Source of the DNA: UBA3064 sp023258775
GTDB lineage: Bacteria; Pseudomonadota; Gammaproteobacteria; Burkholderiales; Burkholderiaceae_E
DNA: 64,000 bases
Direction: 5' to 3'
Assembly (NCBI GenBank): GCA_044355655.1
Contig: JBIKXS010000002.1
Span: forward strand, 124,001 to 188,000
Position numbers and translations under genes: made by a program. The notes beneath the pieces are model-generated. The model was not told the DNA's origin and searched no databases. It saw only the letters and a list, made by a program, of their open reading frames with translations. Shown here piece by piece: positions 50,734 through 59,628 of the stretch (its first letter is position 1; each line of letters begins with the position of its first letter).

Positions 50734-52167
50734 TTGCAAGTGAGCTCTGCCCCGTTGCCTTTAGAAGCAAACAAACGTTCGACTCGGGATTCGGTTCAGC
50801 AGTACATGAGCAGACCGGTTTCGCCTGTCGACTATGCGCGCGCTTTTTCTCACCGAGGGGAGGCTTTACTTGATTTAGGGCTGCATGCGGAAGCACTTCT
50901 TACCTTTGAGCGTGCACTCGGCTTTGATCCTATGTTTGTAGCGGCGCACATCGGTCGCGCTAAAACGCTGGTTGCCATGCATCAGTACCAAGCAGCCTTG
51001 CTGATCTATCAACAACTAAAAAGGGACTTCAACACTGCGAAGCTTGATCCTTCAATGCTGGACGGCATTGAGCAGGCGATTCACACACTCCAAGCAAATG
51101 CACCAATTGCTTCGTCGAATTTGCCCACTTCGGCGACTTCGCTGACTTCGCAGCACTGGCTCATTCGGGCTGAAGATTTAGCTCGCGGAATGCGTGTTGT
51201 GGCTAGTTTTGTCAAAATGCCCTTGTTAGAGGCTAAGTGGTATCAGCGCGCAGTTCCTGTACTTGGTGTGGCAATTAGTGCTGCCTTTTTGAGTCCATGG
51301 CTTGAGGATGAAGCGATTCGCCAAGGCTGGATACAAGCTGTTGACGGGCAATCGATACGGGCTGACGCCGAAGGCCCAAGCACAGGGGCTTCTGTCTCAA
51401 AGCTTGAAGCTGACTCAGCGTCGGGCCCAGCATCAACGGCGGGCACAGCATCAACGGCGGGCACAGCGGCAGCGTCAGGTTCAGCATCGGTGGCTTCGAC
51501 GGCAAAGCGCTTGAGCAGCGAGCGCCCCAATGACCCAGCCGTGACCAGCGAGTCAGCGCAGCAAATTGCTGATGCGGCATTTACTGGAGCAACAACGCTC
51601 CGCTATCGCCCGCTTGCAGTTCCCTCAAGCCAACGCGGCCAGCTACAACAAGGTCAAGGCATGACCAGGGGCCACAGACCGCTTGATCGGATACAACGCG
51701 AGCAGATTGCAAACTATATCGTTGAGCAATTTGGATCAAAACAGCATGTCGCTCGGGCTGTGGTTCAGGAAGCAGTCATCGTTGGTAAGCAACTGCAGCT
51801 TGACCCGTTATTACTCTTGGCAATTATTGCGGTGGAGTCTCGATTCGATCCGATGGCGCAGAGCCCAAAGGGTGCTCAAGGGCTCATGCAGGTTCGGACC
51901 GCTGTTCATTCCGCGAGATTTGATCCATTTGGTGGTGTGGCCGCGGCGTTTGACTTCGCAACGAATATTCGAATCGGCGCGCAAATTCTTCAAGAGCATC
52001 TTTCCCGGCATGGCTCAGTTGATCTGGCACTCAAACACTATGTCGGCGCGGCGCGCATGGCACATGACCAGGGTTATGCAGCTAAAGTTCGCAAGGAAAA
52101 GTCAAAGCTCGAACAAGTATGGACTCAAGGTGCTGCCGCCGAGAGTCACCAAGTCAGCATGCGGTAG
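50734..52167 (+). CDS. TPR-lytic transglycosylase fusion, membrane-anchored
   Basis: This 477-residue protein has N-terminal TPR-like repeats at about residues 28-110 ('AFSHRGEALLDLGLHAEALLTFERALG'), one hydrophobic segment at about 172-190, a Ser/Thr/Ala/Gly linker and an SLT lytic transglycosylase domain from about 345 with catalytic Glu368 in 'AVESRFDPMAQSPKGAQGLM'. The topology puts the TPR part in the cytoplasm and the murein-cleaving domain in the periplasm. The start is probably TTG 50734 or GTG 50740. The linker holds an 18 bp tandem repeat. Confidence 0.85.
   Translation: MQVSSAPLPLEANKRSTRDSVQQYMSRPVSPVDYARAFSHRGEALLDLGLHAEALLTFERALGFDPMFVAAHIGRAKTLVAMHQYQAALLIYQQLKRDFNTAKLDPSMLDGIEQAIHTLQANAPIASSNLPTSATSLTSQHWLIRAEDLARGMRVVASFVKMPLLEAKWYQRAVPVLGVAISAAFLSPWLEDEAIRQGWIQAVDGQSIRADAEGPSTGASVSKLEADSASGPASTAGTASTAGTAAASGSASVASTAKRLSSERPNDPAVTSESAQQIADAAFTGATTLRYRPLAVPSSQRGQLQQGQGMTRGHRPLDRIQREQIANYIVEQFGSKQHVARAVVQEAVIVGKQLQLDPLLLLAIIAVESRFDPMAQSPKGAQGLMQVRTAVHSARFDPFGGVAAAFDFATNIRIGAQILQEHLSRHGSVDLALKHYVGAARMAHDQGYAAKVRKEKSKLEQVWTQGAAAESHQVSMR
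51424..51495 (+). repeat. 18 bp tandem repeat in the transglycosylase linker, four units
   Basis: Units at 51424, 51442, 51460 and 51478 are in frame and encode GPASTA, GTASTA, GTAAAS and GSASVA. A smaller 9 bp repeat of ACTTCG(G/C)(C/T)G type occurs at about 51126-51152. Confidence 0.85.
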
Positions 52168-52270
52168 CCACTTTTCGCAATTATCGTCAAGCGACTTCAG
52201 ACAGGGTTGGGCTGCAATGCGTTCTTGATACCTTGACTTTTATGTATTGATGGTGATCAAAGGGGGTGAT

Positions 52271-52621
52271 ATGCATAACCAAGCTAGACAAAAGATCGAT
52301 GCAAATATATTCATCACGCAACTACAGGCTCAACTATGCGCGATGAAGATCGGAAGCGAAAGCTGGCGTTTGCTCGATTCAGGGACGATGATCGAGCGTC
52401 GTTTTGACTTTGCCGACTTTCGCAGTGGCTTTGCTTTTATGACTCATATGGCTCTCTTTTCAGAGCACCTCGACCATCATCCATCGTGGACCCAACATTA
52501 CAAACACCTCGTCGTTCAGCTGCAAACCCATGATGTCGATGGGCTTAGCGAACTTGACCTGCGATGGGCAATCAAGGCTGAAGCGCTTTATCGTGCCGAG
52601 GGTGCTTTTGCCCCGCTGTAA
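52271..52621 (+). CDS. phhB: 4a-hydroxytetrahydrobiopterin dehydratase (PCD/DCoH)
   Basis: This 116-residue protein matches pterin-4a-carbinolamine dehydratase: 'IERRFDFADFRSGFAFMTHMALFSEHLDHHPSWTQ' region with the active-site His-His-Pro, and 'LQTHDVDGLSELDLRWAIKAE'. It recycles the pterin cofactor of aromatic-amino-acid hydroxylases or supports molybdopterin-type pterins. A GGGGG run lies six bases before ATG 52271; an ATG at 52247 is possible. No phhA is nearby, so the partner hydroxylase is elsewhere or absent. Confidence 0.9.
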   Translation: MHNQARQKIDANIFITQLQAQLCAMKIGSESWRLLDSGTMIERRFDFADFRSGFAFMTHMALFSEHLDHHPSWTQHYKHLVVQLQTHDVDGLSELDLRWAIKAEALYRAEGAFAPL

Positions 52622-52647
52622 CAGACTGTATTTGTCGCAAGTAATAC

Positions 52648-52679
52648 GTCATTGAGAGATCAATGACCTGATGATCTCT
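52648..52679. promoter_or_regulatory. Two overlapping, mutually exclusive hairpins upstream of the carbonic anhydrase gene
   Basis: GTCATTG (52648-52654) pairs with CAATGAC (52661-52667). AGAGATCA (52655-52662) pairs with TGATCTCT (52672-52679). The loop of the first stem is part of the second stem, so only one can form. It lies 27 bp after the phhB stop and 86 bp before the next start, and could be an attenuator-like element or chance. Confidence 0.4.
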
Positions 52680-52764
52680 GCATTAAATACGCGATAATCT
52701 CTACGAAATAATCCGTGCTTCAAGAGGGGCGCGGGAAACAATTTTTTGTCAAGGGAGTTTTGCG

Positions 52765-53703
52765 ATGTTTCAAGTTGAATCAGTAGATGTATTGGTATTG
52801 CGCGCTAAAGATCGATCGATTCAAGCTTCTTGCAGGCATCGCGTTGCCAAGCAGTTGGTTTGCGTTCTTTTTTCGCTGCCTGGCAGCTTACTTGCTGCAG
52901 CGCCGTCCGACGCCTCGCACGCAAACGTTACGGATCAGGTGATCCAGAGCCAACAAGAGGCACTTGCCAAGAACACAGGCGGCAAAGGTTTCGGTCCTCA
53001 GTCACCCCGCGATATCGATTCCTTATTTGGTCGTAATCTTGTTTTATTTGGTAACGCTCCAAAAAGTAGTGAAATGAATTTGTGCAATATTCACTTTCAC
53101 AAAAATGCAGAACACAAAGGCGGTCAATTCACCAAATACGCTGGTAACGGTGACGGTCACGGTTATGGTACTGGCTATAAGTACGTTGGAGAGCTAAGTG
53201 CTTCAGAACTCACCAAGCCAGTCGCTGAAGTCTGCCCAAGCAAACATGGCGGTTTGTACCCAGGCGATACCATCGAGGTTCATTATGTGTATTCCTCAGC
53301 TAGAGTTGTTCCAGGACCAAGCCTTGGTGCCTGTCTAAACGATGCGATCAAAAACCCTCAGCTAAGGGTTGAGGCCCAGGTCATGGTCCTTGTCAACGAT
53401 GCCAAAGCAAAGGATTTTCGTGAGCTTGCAAAACATGGCCTCAAGGGTGGGGTGCATCAGGCGCTCAATATCCCTGCTGATACCGGCAAGCCAATTCAGT
53501 ATGGCGGTTCAACGACTGGACCGGCCTATAACGAACAAGGCTCGCCATTCCAGGTTTCATGGAGTGTAAGGCCACTGGTTACCAAGGTTCATATCGAGAC
53601 CGTTGGCGAATGGTGTAAAGGCAATGTATTTAAAGAAGATCATGCCCACGGGGTACGCAACCTCGTCGGGCACTATGATCTTTTATCACCAATTAACCCA
53701 TAA
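52765..53703 (+). CDS. Delta-class carbonic anhydrase-like protein
   Basis: This 312-residue protein has a hydrophobic export segment at about residues 28-47 ('LVCVLFSLPGSLLAAAP') and a mature domain with the metal-binding stretch 'NLCNIHFHKNAEHKGG' (Cys107, His110, His112, Glu116, His117), then 'YAGNGDGHGYGTGYKYVG' and 'VHYVYSSARVVPGPSLGACL'. This is the pattern of bacterial proteins related to the diatom TWCA1 delta carbonic anhydrases. It would hydrate CO2 in the periplasm using Zn. AAGGGAG lies nine bases before the ATG. The class call is from recalled motifs. Confidence 0.78.
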   Translation: MFQVESVDVLVLRAKDRSIQASCRHRVAKQLVCVLFSLPGSLLAAAPSDASHANVTDQVIQSQQEALAKNTGGKGFGPQSPRDIDSLFGRNLVLFGNAPKSSEMNLCNIHFHKNAEHKGGQFTKYAGNGDGHGYGTGYKYVGELSASELTKPVAEVCPSKHGGLYPGDTIEVHYVYSSARVVPGPSLGACLNDAIKNPQLRVEAQVMVLVNDAKAKDFRELAKHGLKGGVHQALNIPADTGKPIQYGGSTTGPAYNEQGSPFQVSWSVRPLVTKVHIETVGEWCKGNVFKEDHAHGVRNLVGHYDLLSPINP

Positions 53704-53820
53704 TTAGTCGAATCGGGTATGGGCGCCCATCACGACCTGATTGGTCGGAAATTGGCGCCCTTGACGACTAGTCAAGTCGGATGTTCGCACCCTTGACAAC
53801 TTTTGCATTCCGATCAAATT
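53704..53820. repeat. 32 bp tandem array copying the C-terminal codons and stop of a TTT receptor gene, three units
   Basis: Read on the minus strand, the true gene end codes VVKGANIRLD then TAG (53768-53770). The next 32 bp codes VVKGANFRPI then AGG, and the next VVMGAHTRFD then TAA (53704-53706). Units are exactly 32 bp apart at the stop position, and the stop is kept in two of three. The palindrome ATGGGCGCCCAT (53719-53730) and stems CGACC/GGTCG and CTTGAC/GTCAAG lie inside the array. The convergent carbonic anhydrase gene ends at its edge. Confidence 0.9.
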
Positions 53821-54772
53821 CCTCATTAAGAAATTTCACGGCATCCTCAAGGCTGCCACCGCCAGGCACAACACCCGTGCTTTGCAGCTTCTCACGCACC
53901 GAAGGCATTGCCAGAATCCGGCTTGATTCGGCGTTTAGCTTGCGCAAGACCTCTTGGGGAGTTTTCGCTGGCGCAAGTACCATTGCCCAGGTGTTTGCTA
54001 TAAAGCCTATCCCCTGCTCTTTGAAGCTTGGAATGTCCGGATAGCCTGGCAGGCGTTGATCGCTTGCCATCCCAATTAACTTGATCTTTCCTGCTTTGCC
54101 ATGCTGCGCCATGGCCAAAGGCACATCAAACATTAACTGTATCGCTCCACCAATCAGATCGGTCAGCGCAGGCTGAGTTCCTTTGTAGGGCACATGTTGC
54201 ATCGATATACCATGGGTTGCCATAAACTGTTCCATGGCCAGATGTGCTGCGGCGCCTTTACCTGAGGAGCCAAAGTTGAGTTTGCCTGGATTTGCTTTCG
54301 CATAAGCGATTAATTCCGATGGTGTATTAAAGGGCGCACTCAAGTTTGCGCTAAGGATCAAGGGCGCAACGCCTGTGAGCACAACAGGCACCAGATCGGT
54401 GAAGGGATTGAAAGTCATCTTGGCATACAGAGCAGGATTGGCTGCATGCGCAGCGATCACTGTCGTTAGGGTGTAGCCATCAGCAGGTGATTTTGCGACC
54501 ATGTCGACAGCGATCATGCTGTTTGCCCCGGGTTTATAGTCAAACAGTACCGGTTGGCCGAGCGCTTTGCCCAGCGGCTCGCCGATGGTGCGAGCCATGT
54601 TATCGGTAAAGCCCCCTGGCGTGTAGCCAACAAGCATGCGTATTGGTTTTGTGGGGTAGTTTGCTTGTGCAAAAACAGTGCCCACGCCGATGGCATCAAG
54701 CCCGGCTATTGCGCCGAGGCCGAGCGGGACTTGCAGGATCTGACGACGTGATTGTTTCGTGATATGTTTCAT
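53768..54772 (-). CDS. TTT-family (Bug) substrate-binding protein
   Basis: This 334-residue periplasmic receptor has a twin-Arg-like leader ('KQSRRQILQVPLGLGAIAGL') ending 'GTVFAQA', then 'YPTKPIRMLVGYTPGGFTDNMARTI', 'FDYKPGANSMIAVDMVAKSPADGY' and 'MQHVPYKGTQPALTDLIGG'. No TctA/TctB genes are adjacent. It reads in tandem ten bases after a second receptor gene. The ligand is unknown. Confidence 0.9.
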   Translation of the reverse strand: MKHITKQSRRQILQVPLGLGAIAGLDAIGVGTVFAQANYPTKPIRMLVGYTPGGFTDNMARTIGEPLGKALGQPVLFDYKPGANSMIAVDMVAKSPADGYTLTTVIAAHAANPALYAKMTFNPFTDLVPVVLTGVAPLILSANLSAPFNTPSELIAYAKANPGKLNFGSSGKGAAAHLAMEQFMATHGISMQHVPYKGTQPALTDLIGGAIQLMFDVPLAMAQHGKAGKIKLIGMASDQRLPGYPDIPSFKEQGIGFIANTWAMVLAPAKTPQEVLRKLNAESSRILAMPSVREKLQSTGVVPGGGSLEDAVKFLNEEFDRNAKVVKGANIRLD

Positions 54773-54782
54773 CGCGTTCCTT

Positions 54783-55820
54783 TTAACTTACTTTAATTTG
54801 ATTACGCTTGATGACGTCCGCCATCCGGCTACTGTAGGCCTTCATGTAAGCAGCTAAGTCGCTCGGTCCCTTAAATTCAGGTTCGACCGAAATCGTTGCA
54901 AATGTTTTCTTTACCTCAGGGTTTTGCATTGATTTCTCGATAATGTTTGCCATTTGATCAACGATCGCTTTGGGCGTTCCGCCTGGAAGCATCACACCAA
55001 TCCAGGCGCCCATATCAAAGCCGGGCAGCCCCAGCGCAATCGCAAACGGGGGCACACCTGGCACAAGTGGCGTTTCACGACCAATTGACAAGCCATAAGC
55101 TTTTAGCTTGCCGGCACGGATCAAGGGCATGGTCGATGCTGCAGTTTCAACGCAGTAGTTGACCTGACCACTCATGACATCGGCCAATGCCGGAACGCTT
55201 CCCTTGTAGGGAACGTGAAGTGCTTGGATTCCTGTCGCAGCGTTGAAAGCTTCAGCAAAGAGATGTGCAGTTGCACCAGTACCCGAGGAGGCAAAAGTAA
55301 ACTTTCCGGGTGCTGCCTTGACTTTAGCAACAAACTCACGAATGTCTTTAGCGGGGAAGTCGGGCGCAGTTACCAGCACGAAAGGGGCAATACCCATGAG
55401 TGCAACAGGCGCGAGTTCCTTGTCCGGGTCAAAGGGTACTTTTTGTAACAGCGGTGCGATTGACACGGGTCCGCTTGATGCCGCTAGCAAGGTATAACCG
55501 TCCGCAGTTGCTTTGGCAACGGCATCTGTACCGATCAGGCCGCCAGCGCCTGCCTTGTTTTCGACAACGACTGCCTGGCCGAGTGCTTTACTAATCTCCT
55601 GGGCGGCAATTCGCCCGACCAGGTCAGTCGCTTGGCCAGGTGTCCAGGGTACGATCATTTTCATCGGACGATTGGGAAAACCCGTCTGCGCACCGGCAAG
55701 CCCTGGCAGACCAAAGCTTAGGCCCGTTGAAAGCCCAGCGGCGAGCCCCAATTGCACCCAATGCCTGCGCGGTTGATTGTCTAGTTCGATGTTTGGGGTT
55801 AGTTTCACGGATAGGCTCAT
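54783..55820 (-). CDS. TTT-family (Bug) substrate-binding protein
   Basis: This 345-residue periplasmic receptor has an N-terminal export signal ending 'GAQTG', then 'FPNRPMKMIVPWTPGQATDLVGRIA', 'VVENKAGAGGLIGTDAVAKATADGY' and 'LHVPYKGSVPALADVMSGQ'. It is cotranscribed with the following receptor gene; the pair diverge in sequence, suggesting different ligands. GGAGAC lies seven bases before the ATG. Confidence 0.9.
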   Translation of the reverse strand: MSLSVKLTPNIELDNQPRRHWVQLGLAAGLSTGLSFGLPGLAGAQTGFPNRPMKMIVPWTPGQATDLVGRIAAQEISKALGQAVVVENKAGAGGLIGTDAVAKATADGYTLLAASSGPVSIAPLLQKVPFDPDKELAPVALMGIAPFVLVTAPDFPAKDIREFVAKVKAAPGKFTFASSGTGATAHLFAEAFNAATGIQALHVPYKGSVPALADVMSGQVNYCVETAASTMPLIRAGKLKAYGLSIGRETPLVPGVPPFAIALGLPGFDMGAWIGVMLPGGTPKAIVDQMANIIEKSMQNPEVKKTFATISVEPEFKGPSDLAAYMKAYSSRMADVIKRNQIKVS

Positions 55821-55928
55821 AGCGATGTCTCCTTTTTTATGGTGTGGCTCGCCATCTTAATCTCAGGGTAAAACCTAGCCAATTGTTGCAGTCAATGCCC
55901 TTATTTGAATGAATGGATAAACACCGCG

Positions 55929-57623
55929 ATGCCTCATGAGATTCATCTCATCTCAACCATTGCCGCTGCCTTCGGGTTTGCAATGTTGCTGGGATTGCTT
56001 GCTGCACGTTTGAAGCTTCCCCCGCTTTTGGGTTATTTGCTGGCTGGCATCATGATTGGCCCATTCACACCGGGATTTGTCGGTGATTTGGGACTAGCTG
56101 CTCAGCTCGCAGAAATTGGGGTCATGCTCTTGATGTTCGGTGTGGGCTTGCACTTCTCCTTAGCAGATTTGATGAAAGTCAAATCGATCGCTATTCCAGG
56201 TGCAATGTTCCAAATTATTGTTGCTGTCGGATTGGGAGCCCTAGCAGCAATTGCTTGGGGCTGGGAAATTCAATCAGCACTTGTTTTTGGCTTGTGCTTA
56301 TCAGTCGCTAGCACCGTAGTGCTACTGAGAGCCCTTGAGGCCAGAGGGCAGTTGCAGTCTGTCAATGGTCAAATTGCAATCGGTTGGTTGATTGTTGAAG
56401 ATTTGGTCATGGTTCTGGTCCTCGTTCTCTTGCCAGGACTCGCCAGCATGAATCAGGCGAGTGCTGGGTTAATGGAGACACTGGCTTGGCTTGTAATCAA
56501 GCTCGCTGCATTTGTTGCTGTCATGCTCTTGATTGGAAAGCGCTTGTTACCAAGGCTCTTGTGGTGGATTGCCGAGACTGGTTCTAAGGAGCTCTTCAGG
56601 CTTGGCGTAATCGCCGTTGCAATCGGCGTAGCTTTCGGTGCTGCAAAGTTGTTCGATGTGTCGTTTGCCCTGGGTGCCTTCTTTGCGGGCATGATGCTTC
56701 GGGAATCCGATCTCAGTCACCGAGCCGCTGAGGAGTCGCTTCCACTTAGAGACGCGTTTGCGGTACTGTTCTTTGTATCTGTAGGAATGCTTTTCGATCC
56801 CGCTGTACTTTGGCAGCACCCTTTGAAGTTGCTGATTGTGGTGATGATCATTGTTCTAGGGAAAACAGTCGCAGCGCTTGGTCTGGTACTTCTTTTTCGC
56901 TACCCCCTTAGTACTGCACTCACGGTGGCTGCGGGTCTGGCGCAAATTGGAGAGTTTTCATTCATACTGGCTGGTCTGGGTCTGTCACTTGGTTTGATAA
57001 CCAAGGAAGCGCAAGACCTTATTCTTGCGGGTGCGCTTTTTTCCATAGCGCTAAACACAGCGTTATTCAAATTCATTGAACCCATGAGAAAACTCATTCT
57101 TGAGCGCTCTTCTGCGGCTCGGAAACTAGAGCACAGGCTTGATGATCTGGATGAGTTACCCCAAAGCACTGATCGTGTACTGCTCGCGGGGCAGGTCGTC
57201 TTGCTGGGCTACGGCCGTGTGGGACGACGGATCGCTATAGCTTTACGTGAAAAAAGTATAGCGATGGTCATCATCGATCAAAACAAATCAGTGATTGAAT
57301 CCCTACGGGAGCAAGGCTTTGCTGCCGTGCTTGGCGATGGATCGACGCCTGAAGTGCTAATCCAGGCGCACATCGCGCAGGCAGCCATGTTGGTGCTTGC
57401 AGTCGACGATCCTGTCGTGACGCAACGTGCGGCAAACCTCGCCCTTGAGATTCAACCCAAGCTAAGTATCGTCATAAGAGCCCATAGTGAAGAGGAAGCT
57501 GAGCATTACAACCAGACCGGCACGGGCCTGGCTTTGGTGCCTGAGATTTCCCTTGCGGACCAAATGGCCGAGCAAGTCTTACTGCGCTACCCACTCAGTC
57601 GGCAGTCGGCGCTGAGTGTTTGA
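55929..57623 (+). CDS. CPA2 cation:proton antiporter with RCK domain (KefB/YbaL-like)
   Basis: This 564-residue protein has about 12 transmembrane helices, the CPA2 N-terminal 'KLPPLLGYLLAGIMIGPFTPGF', and a C-terminal TrkA-N/RCK domain beginning 'QVVLLGYGRVGRRIAIALREK' that binds NAD(H) or a similar ligand. The 'ADQMAEQVLLRYPL' tail resembles YbaL more than KefB/KefC. It would exchange K+ or Na+ for H+. ATG 55929 gives the family N-terminus MPHEIHLI; 55905 is an alternative. Confidence 0.9.
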   Translation: MPHEIHLISTIAAAFGFAMLLGLLAARLKLPPLLGYLLAGIMIGPFTPGFVGDLGLAAQLAEIGVMLLMFGVGLHFSLADLMKVKSIAIPGAMFQIIVAVGLGALAAIAWGWEIQSALVFGLCLSVASTVVLLRALEARGQLQSVNGQIAIGWLIVEDLVMVLVLVLLPGLASMNQASAGLMETLAWLVIKLAAFVAVMLLIGKRLLPRLLWWIAETGSKELFRLGVIAVAIGVAFGAAKLFDVSFALGAFFAGMMLRESDLSHRAAEESLPLRDAFAVLFFVSVGMLFDPAVLWQHPLKLLIVVMIIVLGKTVAALGLVLLFRYPLSTALTVAAGLAQIGEFSFILAGLGLSLGLITKEAQDLILAGALFSIALNTALFKFIEPMRKLILERSSAARKLEHRLDDLDELPQSTDRVLLAGQVVLLGYGRVGRRIAIALREKSIAMVIIDQNKSVIESLREQGFAAVLGDGSTPEVLIQAHIAQAAMLVLAVDDPVVTQRAANLALEIQPKLSIVIRAHSEEEAEHYNQTGTGLALVPEISLADQMAEQVLLRYPLSRQSALSV

Positions 57624-57640
57624 GTGGGTTTTGCGTCGCA

Positions 57641-57654
57641 CCTGCCTAGGCAGG
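57641..57654. terminator. Perfect 14 bp palindrome over the trpB2 stop codon
   Basis: CCTGCCTAGGCAGG is fully self-complementary and contains the minus-strand stop (57646-57648), 18 bp past the antiporter stop. It could fold as part of a bidirectional terminator between the convergent genes, but has no spacer for a loop and no clear T-tract. Confidence 0.4.
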
Positions 57655-59007
57655 AACACTTGGCAATCCTGCAAGTGCCATGGCAAGTTCTTGTTCATCG
57701 TAGCGCTCATCGATTAAGTCGCCTGCAAAATAGCGCTGATAGGCCGCCATATCGAAGTGTCCATGGCCACAGAGATTTAAAAGTATCGTTTCAGACGTGC
57801 CTTCACGCTTGCAACGCATCGCTTCTTCAATGGCGCCCTTGACGGCATGGTTTGCCTCCGGCGCAGGCACAATCCCTTCGCTGCGAGAAAATAACACGCC
57901 AGCTTCAAAGCACTCAGTTTGGGTGTAAGCGCTGGCCTCAATCTGCCCTAGTTCTTTTAAATGAGAGACTAGGGGTGCCATGCCGTGATAACGAAGCCCG
58001 CCCGCATGAAAGGGCGGTGGCGTAAAGCTGCTGCCGAGGGTGTGCATTTTCACCAATGGTGTCATTTGGCCCGTGTCGCCAAAATCATAGCTATATTTTC
58101 CTCTTGTTAGTGATGGGCATGCTGCAGGTTCCACTGCAACGATTCGCGATCGTTTGCCTCCTCGCAGCGCCAGTCCAATAAAAGGGAAAGCTATGCCTGC
58201 GAAATTGCTACCGCCGCCCGTGCATCCAACGACGACATCTGGCCAGGCATTGGCCATCTCCATTTGCTGCATCGCTTCAAGGCCAATAATTGTCTGGTGC
58301 ATTAAGACGTGATTAAGGACTGAGCCCAGGGCGTACTTTGTATCCTCACGCTGGGCTGCCAGTTCAACGGCTTCTGAGATTGCTATACCGAGACTCCCGG
58401 GATGTTCGGGCTTTTGCGCGAGTACGCTTCGACCAAAGATGGTTTCATTGGATGGTGATGGAAGGCAGCGCGCACCATAAGTTTCCATAACGGCGCGCCG
58501 ATAAGGTTTCTGGTCATAGGAAACTCGTACTTGAAAAATGAGAACCTCAAGACCAAAGATTGATCCTGCGAATGCAAGCGATGTACCCCATTGCCCTGCA
58601 CCTGTTTCGGTAGTCAGACGTTTGACGCCCGCCTGCGCGTTGTAGAAAGCCTGGGCAACCGCTGTATTCGGTTTGTGGCTTCCAGCTGGGCTGACTCCTT
58701 CGTATTTGTAGAAAATTTTCGCTGGTGTTTGTAGCACTTTCTCAAGGCGATGAGCGCGATAAAGCGGCGAAGGGCGCCAGAGGCGATAGATTTCGCGGAC
58801 CGGTTCGGGAATCTCTATTTCTCGCTCAGTTGATACCTCCTGGGCGATCAAATCCATCGGGAACAGCGGTGCAAGATCGCTTGGGCCAATGGGTTGCATT
58901 GTGCCGGGATGAAGCACTGGCGGCAGCGGCACTGGCAAATCCGCTTGAATGTTGTACCAGTAACGCGGCATTTGCGATTCATCGAGTAAATACTTGCTTG
59001 CAGTCAC
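57646..59007 (-). CDS. TrpB2-type tryptophan synthase beta-like enzyme
   Basis: This 453-residue PLP enzyme matches the TrpB2 group: PLP Lys in 'GVSPAGSHKPNTAVAQAFYN', 'ETGAGQWGTSLAFAGSIFGLEV', 'VVGCTGGGSNFAGIAFPFIG' and 'SEGIVPAPEANHAVKGAI'. TrpB2 acts without TrpA and makes tryptophan from indole and serine, or related reactions. No trpA is present nearby, consistent with a stand-alone salvage role. GGAGCAAA lies before the ATG. Confidence 0.93.
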   Translation of the reverse strand: MTASKYLLDESQMPRYWYNIQADLPVPLPPVLHPGTMQPIGPSDLAPLFPMDLIAQEVSTEREIEIPEPVREIYRLWRPSPLYRAHRLEKVLQTPAKIFYKYEGVSPAGSHKPNTAVAQAFYNAQAGVKRLTTETGAGQWGTSLAFAGSIFGLEVLIFQVRVSYDQKPYRRAVMETYGARCLPSPSNETIFGRSVLAQKPEHPGSLGIAISEAVELAAQREDTKYALGSVLNHVLMHQTIIGLEAMQQMEMANAWPDVVVGCTGGGSNFAGIAFPFIGLALRGGKRSRIVAVEPAACPSLTRGKYSYDFGDTGQMTPLVKMHTLGSSFTPPPFHAGGLRYHGMAPLVSHLKELGQIEASAYTQTECFEAGVLFSRSEGIVPAPEANHAVKGAIEEAMRCKREGTSETILLNLCGHGHFDMAAYQRYFAGDLIDERYDEQELAMALAGLPSVPA

Positions 59008-59153
59008 GTTTGCTCCTTGTTTGGCCGTTAATAAAAAGTTCTCCCTCGATTACGCCAGTTATCCGAGTGCTTAAGTCGTGATGGCTTAGGAAGATGGTTC
59101 GCCACTGTCGAGTTGATGCATTCGCGACTTCGTTGCGATTTGGTCAGGCGGGC

Positions 59154-59567
59154 TCATCGTGATCCGCTGAGTGTTCGGAAAAAGGGCCAAAGAATTACCA
59201 CCCAGTGGATCATCGCCAGAACAATACATAAACCGACCGCCGCACTACCGAGATCCTTGGCCTTGCCCGATAGAGGATGACGATCCATTGAAATCCGATC
59301 AACGGTGGCTTCAATCGCTGTGTTCATCAGTTCCACGATAAGCAGCAAACCAAGCGGAAAGATCAGCAATAACCTCTCAGCAGCGGTCACAGGAAGCAAA
59401 ATGGCAAACATAACAAGCGGCAGGGTAATTGCCACTTCCTGACGGAAGGCTTCTTCCTCGCGCCATGCAAACTTTAGTCCGCGCAAGCTGTTCAGTGCAG
59501 CCATGAACGGCCTGGCCAGGCCGAATTGGCCTTTATGAGGGTTCGGTTCGGGCCCTGGTAGTCCCAT
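59154..59567 (-). CDS. dgkA: Diacylglycerol kinase
   Basis: This small integral membrane kinase of 137 residues phosphorylates diacylglycerol, recycling it from membrane-derived-glucan synthesis. Three helices are visible, with the signature 'LLLIVELMNTAIEATVDRIS' and 'AWREEEAFRQEV'. ATG 59567 has AAAGGAA five bases before it; longer starts (59597, 59699) would run into the PP2C gene. It is downstream of and probably cotranscribed with that gene. Confidence 0.92.
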   Translation of the reverse strand: MGLPGPEPNPHKGQFGLARPFMAALNSLRGLKFAWREEEAFRQEVAITLPLVMFAILLPVTAAERLLLIFPLGLLLIVELMNTAIEATVDRISMDRHPLSGKAKDLGSAAVGLCIVLAMIHWVVILWPFFRTLSGSR

Positions 59568-59628
59568 ACCATTTCCTTTGAGCTGGATTGTTGGCATAGA
59601 TTTTAGAGGGGAATGCAATGCTTGTCCT

